Shown here piece by piece: positions 10,777 to 20,637 of a DNA stretch of 64,000 nucleotides. Every line of letters starts with the position of its first letter. The stretch's first letter is position 1. The translations under genes and the position numbers were made by a program. The stretch lies in assembly GCF_022846435.1 (NCBI RefSeq), contig NZ_AP025627.1, forward strand, positions 2,948,001-3,012,000. Direction: 5' to 3'. The stretch comes from Parageobacillus sp. KH3-4 (GTDB taxonomy: Bacteria; Bacillota; Bacilli; Bacillales; Anoxybacillaceae). The notes below the pieces were generated by a model that was not told where the DNA came from, did not search any database, and was given only the letters and a program-made list of their open reading frames with translations.

Positions 10777-12018
10777 TTATTTTACATATTTTCTAAAAAT
10801 CAATGTTGCATTATGTCCGCCAAATCCGAAAGAATTGCTTAACACCGTGTTTACTTCCTGCTTTCTCGCCGCATTCGGCACATAGTCAAGATCGCATTCC
10901 GGATCAGGAGTTTCATAGTTCATCGTCGGCGGAATCACACCATCTTTAATCGCTAATACGGAAAATATCGCTTCTACTGCGCCAGCCGCTCCTAGCAAAT
11001 GCCCGGTCATTGATTTTGTCGAGCTGACCGCTAGCTTGTACGCATGATCGCCGAACACTTCTTTAATCGCCATCGTTTCATATTTGTCATTGTATTCCGT
11101 ACTTGTGCCGTGAGCATTAATATAATCGATTTCTTCTGGCTTTATTCCCGCATCGGCCAACGCTTGGCGCATCGCACGGACGCCGCCTTCCCCACCTGGA
11201 GCCGGCGCTGTAATATGATATGCATCCCCTGTCGCACCATAACCAACAATTTCCGCATAAATTGGCGCACCACGGCGCAACGCGTGCCCCAACTCTTCCA
11301 ACACAAGAATTCCTGCTCCTTCCCCCATCACAAAACCATCCCGGTTTTTGTCAAACGGGCGGCTTGCCGTTTTTGGATCTGGGTTCGTCGATAGCGCCGT
11401 ATTCGCGCAAAATCCAGCTAACGCCATTTTTGTAATCGGCGCTTCTGTACCGCCAGCAATCATTACATCGGCATCGCCGCGTTGAATCACTTTAAACGCA
11501 TCGCCGATCGAATTGGCACCTGTCGCACAAGCGGTAACGGTACAAGAATTGATTCCTTTTGCACCTAAAATAATAGATACTTGCCCCGCTGCCATATCCG
11601 GAATCATCATCGGCACAAAAAACGGGCTCACCCGGCGGTAGCCGCGTTTTTGAAAAATTTCAAATTGCTGCTCATATGTTTCCATTCCGCCGATTCCTGA
11701 TCCGATCCAAACGCCGACTCTTGTCGCATTTTCTTCGGTGATTTCTAATTTTGCATCTTTTACCGCCATCAATGCGGCAGCGACAGCATATTGCGTAAAG
11801 CGGTCCATTTTGCGCGCTTCGCGTCGATCAATAAATTGTTCCGCATTGAAGTCTTTCACTTCTGCCGCCACTTTTGCCGGAAATTCATCCGGATTGACGC
11901 GCGTAAGCATCCCGATTCCTGACTTGCCGGCAATAATATTTTTCCACGTCGTTTCCACATTGTTCCCAAGCGGCGTTACCGCTCCAAGACCTGTAATAAC
12001 GACTCGTCTTTTTTCCAT
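10777..12018 (-). CDS. fabF: beta-ketoacyl-ACP synthase II
   Basis: Elongating condensing enzyme of type II fatty acid synthesis; it joins malonyl-ACP to acyl-ACP. The Cys-His-His triad is visible: the cysteine in [10 protein letters not shown] (near 163), the histidines in [11 protein letters not shown] (near 303) and in [11 protein letters not shown] (near 340). The 413 residues equal B. subtilis FabF. A GTG immediately before this ATG is also possible. It follows fabH by 36 bp and shares its FapR-controlled promoter. Confidence 0.96.
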   Translation of the reverse strand: MEKRRVVITGLGAVTPLGNNVETTWKNIIAGKSGIGMLTRVNPDEFPAKVAAEVKDFNAEQFIDRREARKMDRFTQYAVAAALMAVKDAKLEITEENATRVGVWIGSGIGGMETYEQQFEIFQKRGYRRVSPFFVPMMIPDMAAGQVSIILGAKGINSCTVTACATGANSIGDAFKVIQRGDADVMIAGGTEAPITKMALAGFCANTALSTNPDPKTASRPFDKNRDGFVMGEGAGILVLEELGHALRRGAPIYAEIVGYGATGDAYHITAPAPGGEGGVRAMRQALADAGIKPEEIDYINAHGTSTEYNDKYETMAIKEVFGDHAYKLAVSSTKSMTGHLLGAAGAVEAIFSVLAIKDGVIPPTMNYETPDPECDLDYVPNAARKQEVNTVLSNSFGFGGHNATLIFRKYVK

Positions 12019-12054
12019 CACTTCCGTCTCTCCTTTTTTATCCGTATTGAGCTA

Positions 12055-12987
12055 CTAGCGGCCCCAACGCAAAGCGATTGCACCCCACGTTAATCCGCCG
12101 CCAAATCCAACCATAATAATGAGGTCATCATCTTTGATTTTTCCTGCTTCTAATTCTTCGACGATTGAAATGGGAATGGAAGCAGCTGAAGTGTTTCCAT
12201 ATTTTCGAATAGTTGTTGACATTTTCTCCTCTGGCAGTTCAAGACGCTGTCTTGCAGCCTCGACAATACGAATATTTGCTTGATGTGGAATGAGAAAATC
12301 CACATCGTTTTTCGATAATCCTGCTTTTTCTAAGACATTAATGCATGATTCCCCCATTTGACGGACGGCGAATTTGAAAACTTCTCTGCCGTTCATCACG
12401 ATATATTCGTCTTTATATAAATGTTTTCCTCCTGTTCCATCCGCTCCTAATTCAAACGACAAAATACCCCGTCCTTTGGAAACAGGTCCCATCACGACCG
12501 CACCAGCGCCGTCGCCAAATAACACCGCCGTATTGCGGTCATTCCAGTCGGTAATTTTTGATAATTTTTCAGCTCCCACTACCAATATATAACGATACGC
12601 GCCATTGTCAATAAATTGGCTTGCTGTAACCATTCCGTAAATAAAACCAGCGCATGCCGCGCTAATATCCAAAGCCGCCGCTTTTGTCGCGCCAAGCCGC
12701 TCCTGCAACATGCAGGCGACAGATGGAAATGCTTTATCAGGTGTTACTGTTGCTACTAAAATTAAATCAATATCTTGTGCGGAAATTCCCGCGTCATCCA
12801 GCGCTTTTTCCGCCGCAAAATACGCCATGTCGGAGGTATCGATATCGTCTGCAGCAATTCTTCGTTCCTCGATACCCGTTCTCGTCCGAATCCATTCATC
12901 CGATGTATCCATCATTTTCTCCAAATCAAAATTTGTCAACACCTTTTCCGGCAAATACCGTCCAATTCCAATAATACCTGCTCCCAC
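12055..12987 (-). CDS. fabH: beta-ketoacyl-ACP synthase III
   Basis: Initiates fatty acid synthesis by condensing acyl-CoA with malonyl-ACP; in Gram-positives it prefers branched primers. The triad is C112 (in [12 protein letters not shown]), H in PHQANIRI, and N in YGNTSAAS. The start is a GTG at 12985-12987: the SD AAAGGAG abuts the upstream ATG (zero spacing) but is 9 bases from the GTG, giving the expected M-x-AGIxGxGRYxPEK opening. It is the first gene of fabH-fabF. Confidence 0.94.
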   Translation of the reverse strand: MGAGIIGIGRYLPEKVLTNFDLEKMMDTSDEWIRTRTGIEERRIAADDIDTSDMAYFAAEKALDDAGISAQDIDLILVATVTPDKAFPSVACMLQERLGATKAAALDISAACAGFIYGMVTASQFIDNGAYRYILVVGAEKLSKITDWNDRNTAVLFGDGAGAVVMGPVSKGRGILSFELGADGTGGKHLYKDEYIVMNGREVFKFAVRQMGESCINVLEKAGLSKNDVDFLIPHQANIRIVEAARQRLELPEEKMSTTIRKYGNTSAASIPISIVEELEAGKIKDDDLIIMVGFGGGLTWGAIALRWGR

Positions 12988-13018
12988 ACCGAACATCTCC
13001 TTTAGTATATAACCAATT

Positions 13019-13064
13019 ATTATTACTTGGTACTAATTTTATCGTAAATACGAAAAACGCGCAA
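13019..13064 (-). promoter_or_regulatory. fabHF promoter with FapR operator
   Basis: On the minus strand, -35 TTGCGC (13059-13064) and -10 TAAAAT (13036-13041) have a 17-base spacer. ATTAGTACCAAGTAATAAT (13019-13037) fits the FapR box (TTAGTACC...TAnTAA) and overlaps the -10 edge and start site. Malonyl-CoA-responsive repression by FapR is therefore expected. Confidence 0.82.
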
Positions 13065-13159
13065 TAGAAATATGTAAAGCGTGTGATTTGTCTAATCACT
13101 TTTCTCGTTTTCTACATACAGTGCTAATAAAGGAAAAAAAGAAAGGGAGGAGGCGTTGT

Positions 13160-13411
13160 ATGGTGGATGATCAAGAGCAGACAAAGCAACATAATGAGCA
13201 AGCCGATCGTTTTTCCCGTTTAATGTTCGGCTCCTTTCCGCCGCGCTCTCGTCAGTCGCGTGATGAATCTGTTCAAAACGAGTTTTCTTCCCAGCAAGGG
13301 CTTGATTTTTCGCAGCTTATGCAAAATATCGATACGCTCATCTCTTCATTTGACCAATTAAAGCCGTTGATGAAAAAAATTACTTCTTTCGTAAATATGT
13401 TAAAAAAATAA
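13160..13411 (+). CDS. small hypothetical protein (83 aa)
   Basis: Soluble, polar protein with a disordered, Gln/Arg/Ser-rich first half and a C-terminal amphipathic helix (LMQNIDTLISSFDQLKPLMK) that could self-associate. I recognise no family. The start is fixed by a very strong SD (AAGGGAGGAGG) 6 bases before the ATG; the upstream in-frame ATG at 13088 has none. It is divergent from fabH and ends in a good terminator. Its location resembles that of the small yjzB gene of B. subtilis, but I cannot claim homology. Confidence 0.7.
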   Translation: MVDDQEQTKQHNEQADRFSRLMFGSFPPRSRQSRDESVQNEFSSQQGLDFSQLMQNIDTLISSFDQLKPLMKKITSFVNMLKK

Positions 13412-13442
13412 GAGGCGTAAGGAAACTAACGCCTCTTTTTGC
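13411..13442 (+). terminator. terminator of the 83-aa small gene
   Basis: Stem AGAGGCGT(A) / (T)AACGCCTCT with a short A-rich loop, then TTTTT. Confidence 0.8.
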
Positions 13443-13484
13443 TATGAACTCTTAAAGCTGCAACATAACTTCCAATAGAAGAAT

Positions 13485-14216
13485 TCATGGAAGCTCGTTA
13501 TATCGTTGATAAAATTGGTGGATCGCTTTACCAAACTGATACCGCTTTTCCGGCAAATAATAGGTAACATGAACATTATTGTTAGCTGCTCCCATCCATT
13601 GCTCATATTTTCGACAATGGAGAGAAGATGAATAACGGGTAATGCCTGATAATTGCCATATTTTTATCGGAACTTGATGGGGCACAATGAACAATGAAGG
13701 AACTGCTTTTTCGATATTTGCCTCGTCTATACCGTATGCAAGCGCTATTTCTCTTTTCATCCTTCTATAAAAAAACTCGTTTTCCTTTTCATACTCAAGC
13801 TGGGCGCGTAAATCTAGACAAGGGCTTAACATCACGATCGCACGGATTTGCTTTGGCATTGTTTCAAGAAGCTGCAAAGCGACAAGCGCTCCCATTCCTT
13901 CCGCAAGAATATAAATGCGATTGTTTAATATTTCACTTTTTAACACGTAGTAAATCAGTTGTTTAGCCAAACGCACCGCTTTTGGGCTTCCCCAATGCCT
14001 GCCGTACAAATGAGAGTAAAAAATGGTATAGCCGTATTCAAGTAGCTCGCAAAGAAGCTGGCTGCGTCCTTTATGATCGATCCAAAAGCTTGTACGGTCG
14101 TTAACAAAATGATTCGTGTCACCAATAATCAAGAGAGCAAATCCGTTTGGACGTTCCGGCAAATGAATGATACACCACTGATTATCAAGCTGAAAAAATC
14201 GTCGTTGAACCGTCAT
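13485..14216 (-). CDS. alpha/beta-hydrolase-fold protein lacking the nucleophile serine
   Basis: About 243 residues with an alpha/beta hydrolase outline: strands (FALLIIGDTNHF), a GRHWGSP loop, and the nucleophile-elbow strand RIYILAEGMGALVALQLL. The elbow reads AEGMG where an active enzyme has GxSxG, so the nucleophile is absent. It may be a binding protein or pseudo-enzyme. B. subtilis has yjaU at the equivalent position between yjzD and fabH. Two ATGs two codons apart are possible; the second has better SD spacing. It is probably cytosolic. Confidence 0.65.
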   Translation of the reverse strand: MTVQRRFFQLDNQWCIIHLPERPNGFALLIIGDTNHFVNDRTSFWIDHKGRSQLLCELLEYGYTIFYSHLYGRHWGSPKAVRLAKQLIYYVLKSEILNNRIYILAEGMGALVALQLLETMPKQIRAIVMLSPCLDLRAQLEYEKENEFFYRRMKREIALAYGIDEANIEKAVPSLFIVPHQVPIKIWQLSGITRYSSSLHCRKYEQWMGAANNNVHVTYYLPEKRYQFGKAIHQFYQRYNELP

Positions 14217-14357
14217 CGACATTCACCCTTGCTTTTACAATACGTAATTGTACAATACACAGTATGCGGAACGAAAAAAAAAGTACGGGTATATGCCTAA
14301 ACGAGCAAATTATGATAAGATAAGAAAAGGAATGATGCGAAGATGGGAGGAAATGTA

Positions 14358-14546
14358 ATGCGCCTGTTTTGGACATTTTTCTGGACGTTTTTGCTTGTCC
14401 AGATGGCGACGTACGTCATGGGCTCGATGCAAGGCATCGGCTACAACTTCACAACCGGCGCCTTGCTCGGCGTGATCGTGACCGTTTTGGTCGTCGTTGT
14501 CGCCGCTTTGATTCCGGACGAGCCAGCCGGGGATCATCACCATTAA
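14358..14546 (+). CDS. yjzD: YjzD family (DUF2929) small membrane protein
   Basis: The 62-residue protein MRLFWTFFWTFLLVQMATYV... has two hydrophobic helices (residues 3-20 and about 33-51) and an acidic/His tail (IPDEPAGDHHH). It matches the DUF2929/YjzD family by length and sequence pattern; its function is unknown. The SD GGGAGG is 7 bases before this ATG, which excludes the upstream ATG at 14343. It is monocistronic with a strong terminator. Confidence 0.85.
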   Translation: MRLFWTFFWTFLLVQMATYVMGSMQGIGYNFTTGALLGVIVTVLVVVVAALIPDEPAGDHHH

Positions 14547-14550
14547 AACG

Positions 14551-14593
14551 AACAACGCCTTGGAGATTGAATCTCCAAGGCGTTGTTTTTTGC
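14551..14593. terminator. terminator between yjzD and the MMPL gene
   Basis: A 17-bp stem (AACAACGCCTTGGAGAT and its complement, 14551-14587) with a 3-base loop and T6 on the plus strand. It ends yjzD and probably also the convergent MMPL transcript. Confidence 0.9.
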
Positions 14594-14607
14594 AACTGTC
14601 TATGCCG

Positions 14608-16728
14608 TTATTCACCGCTCGTTTCGGCCGGCGCTCTTCGTTCTTTTTCCAGCCATATAATGAGCCCCGGCAACAGCATCCCACGAATCAAAAACGTATC
14701 AAGCAAAATCCCGATCGCGACAAGAAATCCGAAGACAAACAATAGTTGCACCGGTTGGGTCATCAACACGGAAAACGTCGCCGCTAAAATGAGGCCGGCT
14801 GAAGAAATGACGCCGCCTGTATGGGTTACCGCCTGTTTCACCGCTTCATGGAGCGAATGCGTTCTCCACTCCTCTTGGAAACGGGAAATCAGCATAATAT
14901 TATAGTCGATGCCAAGCGCCACGAGGAAGACGAATGCATACAGTGGCACGCGGCCGCTGACTGCTTTGATGCCAAACAGCCAATCGGTCAGCCAAATTCC
15001 GAGGCCAAGCGCAGCCGTAAACGAAACGAGAATCGTCCCCATCATATACACGGACCGCTTCACCGACCGCGTCAGCCCAATGAGCAACAAAAGAATCAAG
15101 AGCGTTTCCAACGAAACAATCACGATCATATCGCGTTTGTTCAACGACCGCTCATCCACTTTCGCCGCTGTTTCCCCGGCAAAATAAAGGCGCCCATCAA
15201 GCCCGCTTTGTTTGACGATCGTTTCCTTCCGGTCAATAATCCGTTCCATCGCATCGATCGTTTCGACATCGTATGGGTTTTCGCGAAACGTAAGTGTAAA
15301 TGAGACGACGCGGCCATCATCCGCCGTACCAGTCGGGCGCACCTCACTGACAAGCGGCTGTTTCTCAAGCTGATTTTGCAGCTGTTCCAGTTGCTGTGGC
15401 GTGACCTTTTCCTTTCCTTCAAACAAGACCGTGGTCGGCGCCAGCTCCCCTTTGGCAAAATGTTGTTCCAACAGTTCATATCCTTGGCGCGACGGCATAT
15501 CTTTCGGGAACGATTTGATCATATCATACTCATATCGAAGCGCGGTTGTATGGCCCGCCATCACTACAAGGAGTAAACCAATCAAAGCCACGGTCAGCCG
15601 CGGCTTTTGAACAACAAACCGGCCGATTCTCCCCCAAAATCCACTTGTTCCTTTCCCTTCGCTCTCACCGACGCGTGGAATGTTCGGCCAAAACGCTTTG
15701 CGGCCAAACAGCGTAAACAACGCCGGAATCAGCGTAACGGAAGCGATCATGATGATCGCCATCGCAAGAGCGAACGTCGGGGCAAAATTTCGGTAATCGC
15801 CTAGTTTCGCGAAAAACAAGACAAGCATGGCGGCCAGCACCGTGCCTCCAGAGAAAAAGACCGGCAGTCCCGTCTCGCGCATCGCCCATTTCATGGCCTG
15901 CCATTTGTTCTCATGCCGTTTCAACTCTTCGCGGTAACGAGAAAAGATGAACAACGAATAATCGGTGATCGCCGCAAACAGCAAAATCGACATGATCGAA
16001 ATGGTCTGTTTGGACATCACCAGCCCGGCTTTGCCCATCACTCCAATCAGCTGCATAACCACCCCGTAAACAAAACCGGCAGCTACAAGCGGGATCAACG
16101 CTAACAGCGGCGAACGGTAAATGACGATCAACAGCACGAGAATCAACCCGACTGTCGACAACATGAGCACAATATCAGCGCGGGAAAACAAGGCCAACGT
16201 ATCGGCCGCAATGCCGGCCGGCCCCGTGATATATATAGCAACATCGCTTTCCTTTTTGACCCATTTGCGAATCTCGTCGTTCACCGTTTGGATGTCTTTG
16301 GACTCCATCGTTGACCGATAGACGGCCGGAACAACGATCGTTTTCCCATCTTCAGAAACAAAGCCGGCCATCGCTTGCGGTGGAAGAGAAGCAACAGGAA
16401 CGACTTGTTCCAAAGCGTCGCGGTGCGCTTGTTCGATATGGCCCACCAAACGTTGCAGTTCATCTTTGGCAATCGGACGGTCATCTGAATGAAAGACAAA
16501 AATGGCCGGAACGCCGTCGCTCGACGAAATATACTCGTCTGCTTTTTTCGCCGCCACCATCGATTGCGCATCTTCTGGGAGCGTTTCAATGCTTGAGACT
16601 TCATACTCTTTGGCGCTCGGCGCTACAGCCCCCAGTATGGCAACGGCCGCAAGCCAAACGATCAACGTCCACCACATTCCTTTTTTCGTTGCCACCCGGT
16701 CAGTCAAAGCATGCAGCCATCGATTCAT
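14608..16728 (-). CDS. MMPL/RND-family membrane transporter
   Basis: A 706-residue RND-superfamily exporter with the MMPL layout: TM1 (residues about 18-36), a large extracytoplasmic loop, five TM helices (about 180-330), a cytosolic link, a second TM/loop repeat, and a final helix cluster with YAFVFLVALGIDYNIMLISRF carrying the GxDY proton-relay motif. The substrate is unknown (drugs or lipids in relatives). The start has SD GGAGG 7 bases upstream. It lies 90 bp downstream of a TetR gene with two operators between them. By eye, GC is higher than in neighbours. Confidence 0.88.
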   Translation of the reverse strand: MNRWLHALTDRVATKKGMWWTLIVWLAAVAILGAVAPSAKEYEVSSIETLPEDAQSMVAAKKADEYISSSDGVPAIFVFHSDDRPIAKDELQRLVGHIEQAHRDALEQVVPVASLPPQAMAGFVSEDGKTIVVPAVYRSTMESKDIQTVNDEIRKWVKKESDVAIYITGPAGIAADTLALFSRADIVLMLSTVGLILVLLIVIYRSPLLALIPLVAAGFVYGVVMQLIGVMGKAGLVMSKQTISIMSILLFAAITDYSLFIFSRYREELKRHENKWQAMKWAMRETGLPVFFSGGTVLAAMLVLFFAKLGDYRNFAPTFALAMAIIMIASVTLIPALFTLFGRKAFWPNIPRVGESEGKGTSGFWGRIGRFVVQKPRLTVALIGLLLVVMAGHTTALRYEYDMIKSFPKDMPSRQGYELLEQHFAKGELAPTTVLFEGKEKVTPQQLEQLQNQLEKQPLVSEVRPTGTADDGRVVSFTLTFRENPYDVETIDAMERIIDRKETIVKQSGLDGRLYFAGETAAKVDERSLNKRDMIVIVSLETLLILLLLIGLTRSVKRSVYMMGTILVSFTAALGLGIWLTDWLFGIKAVSGRVPLYAFVFLVALGIDYNIMLISRFQEEWRTHSLHEAVKQAVTHTGGVISSAGLILAATFSVLMTQPVQLLFVFGFLVAIGILLDTFLIRGMLLPGLIIWLEKERRAPAETSGE

Positions 16729-16756
16729 CGCTATTCCTCCATTTTTCATGAATTGC

Positions 16757-16782
16757 CGAAAGTGACACTTCTGTCACTTTCG
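16757..16782. promoter_or_regulatory. TetR-type operator O1
   Basis: Perfect 26-bp inverted repeat: 11-base arms CGAAAGTGACA and TGTCACTTTCG around CTTC. It lies between the MMPL promoter's -10 and the MMPL start codon, where a bound repressor would block transcription. Confidence 0.8.
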
Positions 16783-16792
16783 ACACATTCTT

Positions 16793-16822
16793 ATTGTAAA
16801 GGGAAAGTGGCAATACTGTCAA
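16793..16822 (-). promoter_or_regulatory. MMPL promoter
   Basis: Minus strand: -35 TTGACA (16817-16822, consensus), 18-base spacer, -10 TACAAT (16793-16798). It is internal to the tetR-MMPL pair, so the exporter has its own promoter. Confidence 0.78.
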
Positions 16823-16827
16823 TTTCC
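16802..16827. promoter_or_regulatory. TetR-type operator O2
   Basis: GGAAAGTGGCA-ATAC-TGTCAATTTCC is an imperfect copy of O1, with the same 11-4-11 geometry, centred 45 bp away. It covers the -35 element and overlaps the last codons and stop of the tetR gene. Confidence 0.7.
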
Positions 16828-17391
16828 AGTCATCACCCCATACATGATGATTTCCTTAATGCTTTCCGCCCATTGGTCAAGCGAAATGCCGGGAAAATGA
16901 GGGACGACCACCGATTGAAAAATATACGCAAGAACGATCCGGTTCGGAAGATGCGGTTTGATTCTTCCTTCCTGTTTCCCTCGTTCCACCAACTGATTAA
17001 GTTCTTCATACATCCGTTCATGAAACTGTTCAAGGCGCTCCTTATTCGCCCGCACAGCCGGAGTGGTATCCGGAATGCGCCTTCCGATCGCGATCATTCG
17101 ATGAAGATCGTCATGGTACAAAATCAAGTTAAGCAAAAAACGGAATTGTTCATCAAACGTCGGATAGTCATGAATGTGAACAAACTTGGCAAACACTTGC
17201 TCCATTTCGTCCACCATATATGCCGTAATGACCTCTTCTTTGTTCTCGAAATGTTTATAAATGGCCGTTCTTGATACACCGAGCCGTTCCGCTAACAACC
17301 CGAAGGTAAATCCTTCATAGCCGTGTTCAAGGAGAAGTTGTTTTGTATGTTGAAACACTTCGTTCAATGAAAATTTCCGTTCGCGTGCCAT
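16819..17391 (-). CDS. TetR family transcriptional regulator
   Basis: A 190-residue repressor. The N-terminal helix-turn-helix is GYEGFTFGLLAERLGVSRTAIYKHFENKEEV (residues about 24-54), the canonical TetR form, followed by a helical ligand domain. Its stop codon lies inside operator O2, and the MMPL exporter gene follows, so it most likely represses that exporter (and is derepressed by the exporter's substrate). Confidence 0.9.
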   Translation of the reverse strand: MARERKFSLNEVFQHTKQLLLEHGYEGFTFGLLAERLGVSRTAIYKHFENKEEVITAYMVDEMEQVFAKFVHIHDYPTFDEQFRFLLNLILYHDDLHRMIAIGRRIPDTTPAVRANKERLEQFHERMYEELNQLVERGKQEGRIKPHLPNRIVLAYIFQSVVVPHFPGISLDQWAESIKEIIMYGVMTGN

Positions 17392-17461
17392 TTGATCGCC
17401 TCTCCCCTTTTCACCTTATGCCGGTATAAGCATTCCCGCACTTATTATACATCTGCTTTAA

Positions 17462-17497
17462 GGAAAAAGAAAAGGCGCCCTGCGAAAAGCAAGGCGC
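17462..17497 (-). terminator. terminator downstream of clpB
   Basis: Minus strand: GCGCCTTGC-TTTTC-GCAGGGCGC (one G-U pair) then CTTTTCTTTTT. It lies about 180 bp past the clpB stop. The 17498-17677 interval holds no supported gene. Confidence 0.7.
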
Positions 17498-17677
17498 TTT
17501 TGGTCAATACTACGGATCGCGCACGGATGGAACGGATGAGGCAACCTAGGCGATACCCCTTTTTGCCAACAATATCGATCGTACGTGATTGCCGGGCAAA
17601 GGCAAGCCCCTCACCACTCCCCTCTTTGATGCGCCAAATAAGCCGGAGCGCTTCCCCGTTTCCTTGCCGCATCGTCT

Positions 17678-20275
17678 TTATAACTGTGGACGGATGACAA
17701 GCCGGCCGTTTTCGACATCGACGATGACGGTGCTGTAATCTTTCACCCGCCCGGCGATCAACTCTTTGGCGAGCGGCGTTTCGATTTGCTTTTGCATAAA
17801 CCGTTTGAGCGGACGGGCGCCGTAGACCGGGTCGAAGCCCGCTTCAGCGATGTATTGCTTCGCCGCTTCCGTCAGCACGAGTTCGATATGGCGATCTGTC
17901 AAACGGCGCGACAGCTCGCGGGCGAACTTTTCAACGATGCCTTTCACTTCGTTCACCGACAGCGGCTTAAATAAGACGACGTCGTCAATCCGGTTTAAAA
18001 ATTCTGGACGGAAATGGGCGCGCAATTGCTGTAATACTTGTTCATGCGTTTCTTCTTTAATCTTTCCGTCTTCTGTCACTCCTTCTAACAACAAATGCGA
18101 TCCGATATTGGATGTCATGATCACAACCGTATTTTTAAAATCAACCGTGCGTCCCTGCGAGTCGGTAATACGCCCGTCATCCAACAGCTGCAATAAGATG
18201 TTGAACACTTCTGGATGCGCCTTTTCAATTTCATCGAACAAAATGACTGAATACGGCTTGCGCCGCACCGCCTCCGTTAACTGTCCTCCTTCTTCGTAGC
18301 CGACATAGCCCGGAGGCGCGCCAATTAAGCGAGAAACGGCATGTTTTTCCATATATTCGGACATATCAATGCGGATCATTTGTTCTTCGCTGTCAAATAG
18401 CGCGTGTGCGAGCGTTTTTGCCAATTCCGTCTTCCCGACTCCTGTCGGCCCTAAAAAGATAAAGGAACCAATCGGGCGATTAGGGTCTTTAATGCCGGCG
18501 CGTGCCCGCAGCACCGCATCGGCAACAAGCTCAACCGCCTCATCTTGGCCAATGACCCGCTCATGCAACAATTCGTGCAGCCGCAATAACTTTTCCCGTT
18601 CGCCTTCGACTAATCTCGTTAACGGGATTCCCGTCCATCGTGAAACGATTTCCGCAATTTCCTCCTCCGTTACTTCCTCGCGGAGAAGTCGCCCTTCTTT
18701 ATTATTTTCGCTCATTTCTTGTTCAAGCTGCTTTAATTGTTTTTCTAACTGCGGAATGCGGCCATGGCGAAGTTCCGCTGCTCTATTCAAGTCATATTCG
18801 TTTTCCGCCTCTTCCAATTCGCGCTTCGCTTTTTCCAACGCTTCGCGAACGTCACGCACATGCTGAATCGCTTCTTTTTCCTGTTGCCATTGCGCTTTCA
18901 TGCTGTTCGCTTTTTCCCGTAAGTCAGCCAGCTCTTTAGTAAGCGCTGCAAGCCGCTCTTTGCTTGCTTCGTCCGTTTCTTTTCGCAGCGCCGCTTCTTC
19001 GATTTCCAGCTGCATGACGCGACGCATCACTTCATCCAATTCAGACGGCATCGAATCCATTTCAGTGCGTATGGTCGCACATGCTTCATCGACTAAGTCA
19101 ATCGCTTTATCCGGCAAAAAGCGATCGGAAATGTAACGATCCGCCAATGTCGCCGCAGCAACAAGGGCGCGGTCGTGAATTTTCACACCATGATGTACTT
19201 CAAACCGTTCTCTTAAGCCGCGTAAAATCGAAATCGTATCTTCCACGCTCGGTTCTTCGACAAGAACCTGCTGGAAGCGACGTTCAAGCGCTGGATCTTT
19301 TTCAATATATTGCCGGTATTCATCGAGTGTCGTCGCGCCGATGCAATGCAGCTCGCCGCGCGCCAACATCGGCTTTAACATGTTGCCTGCGTCCATCGCT
19401 CCTTCTGCTCTTCCGGCACCGACAATCGTATGCAGCTCATCGATAAATAAAATAATTCTCCCTTCGCTTTTCTTTATTTCATTTAATACTGCTTTTAGAC
19501 GTTCTTCAAATTCGCCGCGAAACTTTGCCCCAGCGACGAGTGAACTCATATCTAAAGCAAAAATCGTCTTATCCTTCAATCCTTCCGGAACATCTTTGCG
19601 AACGATACGTTGCGCCAATCCTTCCACAATCGCCGTTTTTCCAACACCCGGCTCCCCGATAAGCACCGGATTGTTTTTCGTTTTACGTGATAAAATGCGA
19701 ATAACGCGGCGAATTTCACTATCGCGACCAATGACAGGATCAATTTTTCCCGCTTTCACTTCAGCGACTAAATCGCGGCCGTATTTTTTTAATGCTTCAT
19801 ATGTAGCTTCTGGAGTTGGACTTGTCACGCGCTGATTCCCCCTTATTTCTGTCAATACGCGTAATAATGAAGAACGGTTGATGTTGTAACGATGAAAAAG
19901 TCGTCCGATCTCATCGGTTTCCGATGTAAAGGCAAGCAGTAAATGCTCAACCGAAATATATTCGTCTTGCATATTTTTTGCTTCTTCTTCCGCTTTTATC
20001 AGCAACCGCTGCAGCCGCTGCGACATATAAAGATTTTCCGCACCAACTCCAAGCACTTCAGGTTTTTTCTTTAACAACACTTCCAGTTCATGGATGAATG
20101 CATGTATATTAACACGAAGCAGTGAAAATATTCTTTCAGCAAGTCCTTCTTCTTGCCGCAACAATGCGAGCAGCAAATGTTCAAAATCAAGCTGCTGATG
20201 ATGGTGCTCGGTGGCAATCTTTTGCGCCTCAAGAAAAGCTTCCTGCACTTTTTCCGTAAACTTATTTGCGTTCAT
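17678..20275 (-). CDS. clpB: ClpB disaggregase
   Basis: Hexameric AAA+ chaperone that, with DnaK, extracts proteins from aggregates. It has an N-terminal Clp-N repeat domain (1-145), NBD1 with Walker [10 protein letters not shown] (about 205), the pore/Walker B region ([13 protein letters not shown]), the long middle coiled coil (about 410-525) that distinguishes ClpB from ClpC, and NBD2 with GPTGVGKTE (about 605). The length of 865 fits. An SD (GAGAGGGA) lies 7 bases before the ATG. A CtsR operator covers its start site. Confidence 0.96.
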   Translation of the reverse strand: MNANKFTEKVQEAFLEAQKIATEHHHQQLDFEHLLLALLRQEEGLAERIFSLLRVNIHAFIHELEVLLKKKPEVLGVGAENLYMSQRLQRLLIKAEEEAKNMQDEYISVEHLLLAFTSETDEIGRLFHRYNINRSSLLRVLTEIRGNQRVTSPTPEATYEALKKYGRDLVAEVKAGKIDPVIGRDSEIRRVIRILSRKTKNNPVLIGEPGVGKTAIVEGLAQRIVRKDVPEGLKDKTIFALDMSSLVAGAKFRGEFEERLKAVLNEIKKSEGRIILFIDELHTIVGAGRAEGAMDAGNMLKPMLARGELHCIGATTLDEYRQYIEKDPALERRFQQVLVEEPSVEDTISILRGLRERFEVHHGVKIHDRALVAAATLADRYISDRFLPDKAIDLVDEACATIRTEMDSMPSELDEVMRRVMQLEIEEAALRKETDEASKERLAALTKELADLREKANSMKAQWQQEKEAIQHVRDVREALEKAKRELEEAENEYDLNRAAELRHGRIPQLEKQLKQLEQEMSENNKEGRLLREEVTEEEIAEIVSRWTGIPLTRLVEGEREKLLRLHELLHERVIGQDEAVELVADAVLRARAGIKDPNRPIGSFIFLGPTGVGKTELAKTLAHALFDSEEQMIRIDMSEYMEKHAVSRLIGAPPGYVGYEEGGQLTEAVRRKPYSVILFDEIEKAHPEVFNILLQLLDDGRITDSQGRTVDFKNTVVIMTSNIGSHLLLEGVTEDGKIKEETHEQVLQQLRAHFRPEFLNRIDDVVLFKPLSVNEVKGIVEKFARELSRRLTDRHIELVLTEAAKQYIAEAGFDPVYGARPLKRFMQKQIETPLAKELIAGRVKDYSTVIVDVENGRLVIRPQL

Positions 20276-20290
20276 TCGCCGTCCCTCTCT

Positions 20291-20346
20291 TTTGACCTTT
20301 TTTGACCTTTAAGTATTATTATAACGACGCCTCCTTTTCTTTTCAA
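20291..20346 (-). promoter_or_regulatory. clpB promoter with CtsR operator
   Basis: Minus strand: -35 TTGAAA (20341-20346), 17-base spacer, -10 TATAAT (20318-20323). The tandem heptads GGTCAAA-AAA-GGTCAAA (20291-20307) match the CtsR consensus exactly and lie over the start site. No CIRCE element is seen, so control is by CtsR. Confidence 0.92.
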
Positions 20347-20350
20347 ATAG

Positions 20351-20376
20351 AAAGCCACTCCAAATGGAATGGCTTT
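20351..20376 (-). terminator. probable terminator downstream of yjzC
   Basis: An 11-bp stem (AAAGCCACTCC / GGAATGGCTTT, one G-U) with a 4-base loop lies just upstream of the clpB promoter. The T-tract is weak on both strands. Confidence 0.5.
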
Positions 20377-20637
20377 TCTGGTTAGCAAATAAGCAGGAAT
20401 AGGGATACTTCACCGCCAAAAAGCCGATAACGGCCTTTAGGCGAAATGGGGCGCCTTCCGCCTTTCTTAAAAGCTCCAGGAGCCATCGGTTCGCGCCGCT
20501 TCGACCTGCTGCTGCGTTAACCCATTTGAGTTAACTCCTCTAAAAGCAACCCACACAAGGCCAAATTTGTTTGGTCTGAGCCTTCTTGCAGGCCCTTCAG
20601 CGCGTTTTGCCAATAGGCAGGCGCCCTTCGCTTTTCT
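20377..20637. other. intergenic stretch downstream of yjzC
   Basis: About 260 bp with no supported ORF, moderately GC-rich, containing two GTTAAC palindromes (20516-20521 and 20530-20535) and some pyrimidine-rich tracts. I see no recognisable RNA or element. Confidence 0.4.

Noticed and set aside
14369-14905. 178-codon plus-strand ORF across yjzD and the MMPL 3' end
   Set aside because: Runs through a terminator and two real genes in other frames; Arg-rich low-quality translation.
17392-17697. ORFs on both strands between tetR and clpB
   Set aside because: No SD for either; the plus frame runs antisense into clpB and the minus frame contains the clpB terminator hairpin.
18369-18866. Long plus-strand ORF inside clpB
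   Set aside because: Antisense shadow of a well-supported gene; Ser/Arg-rich, no SD.
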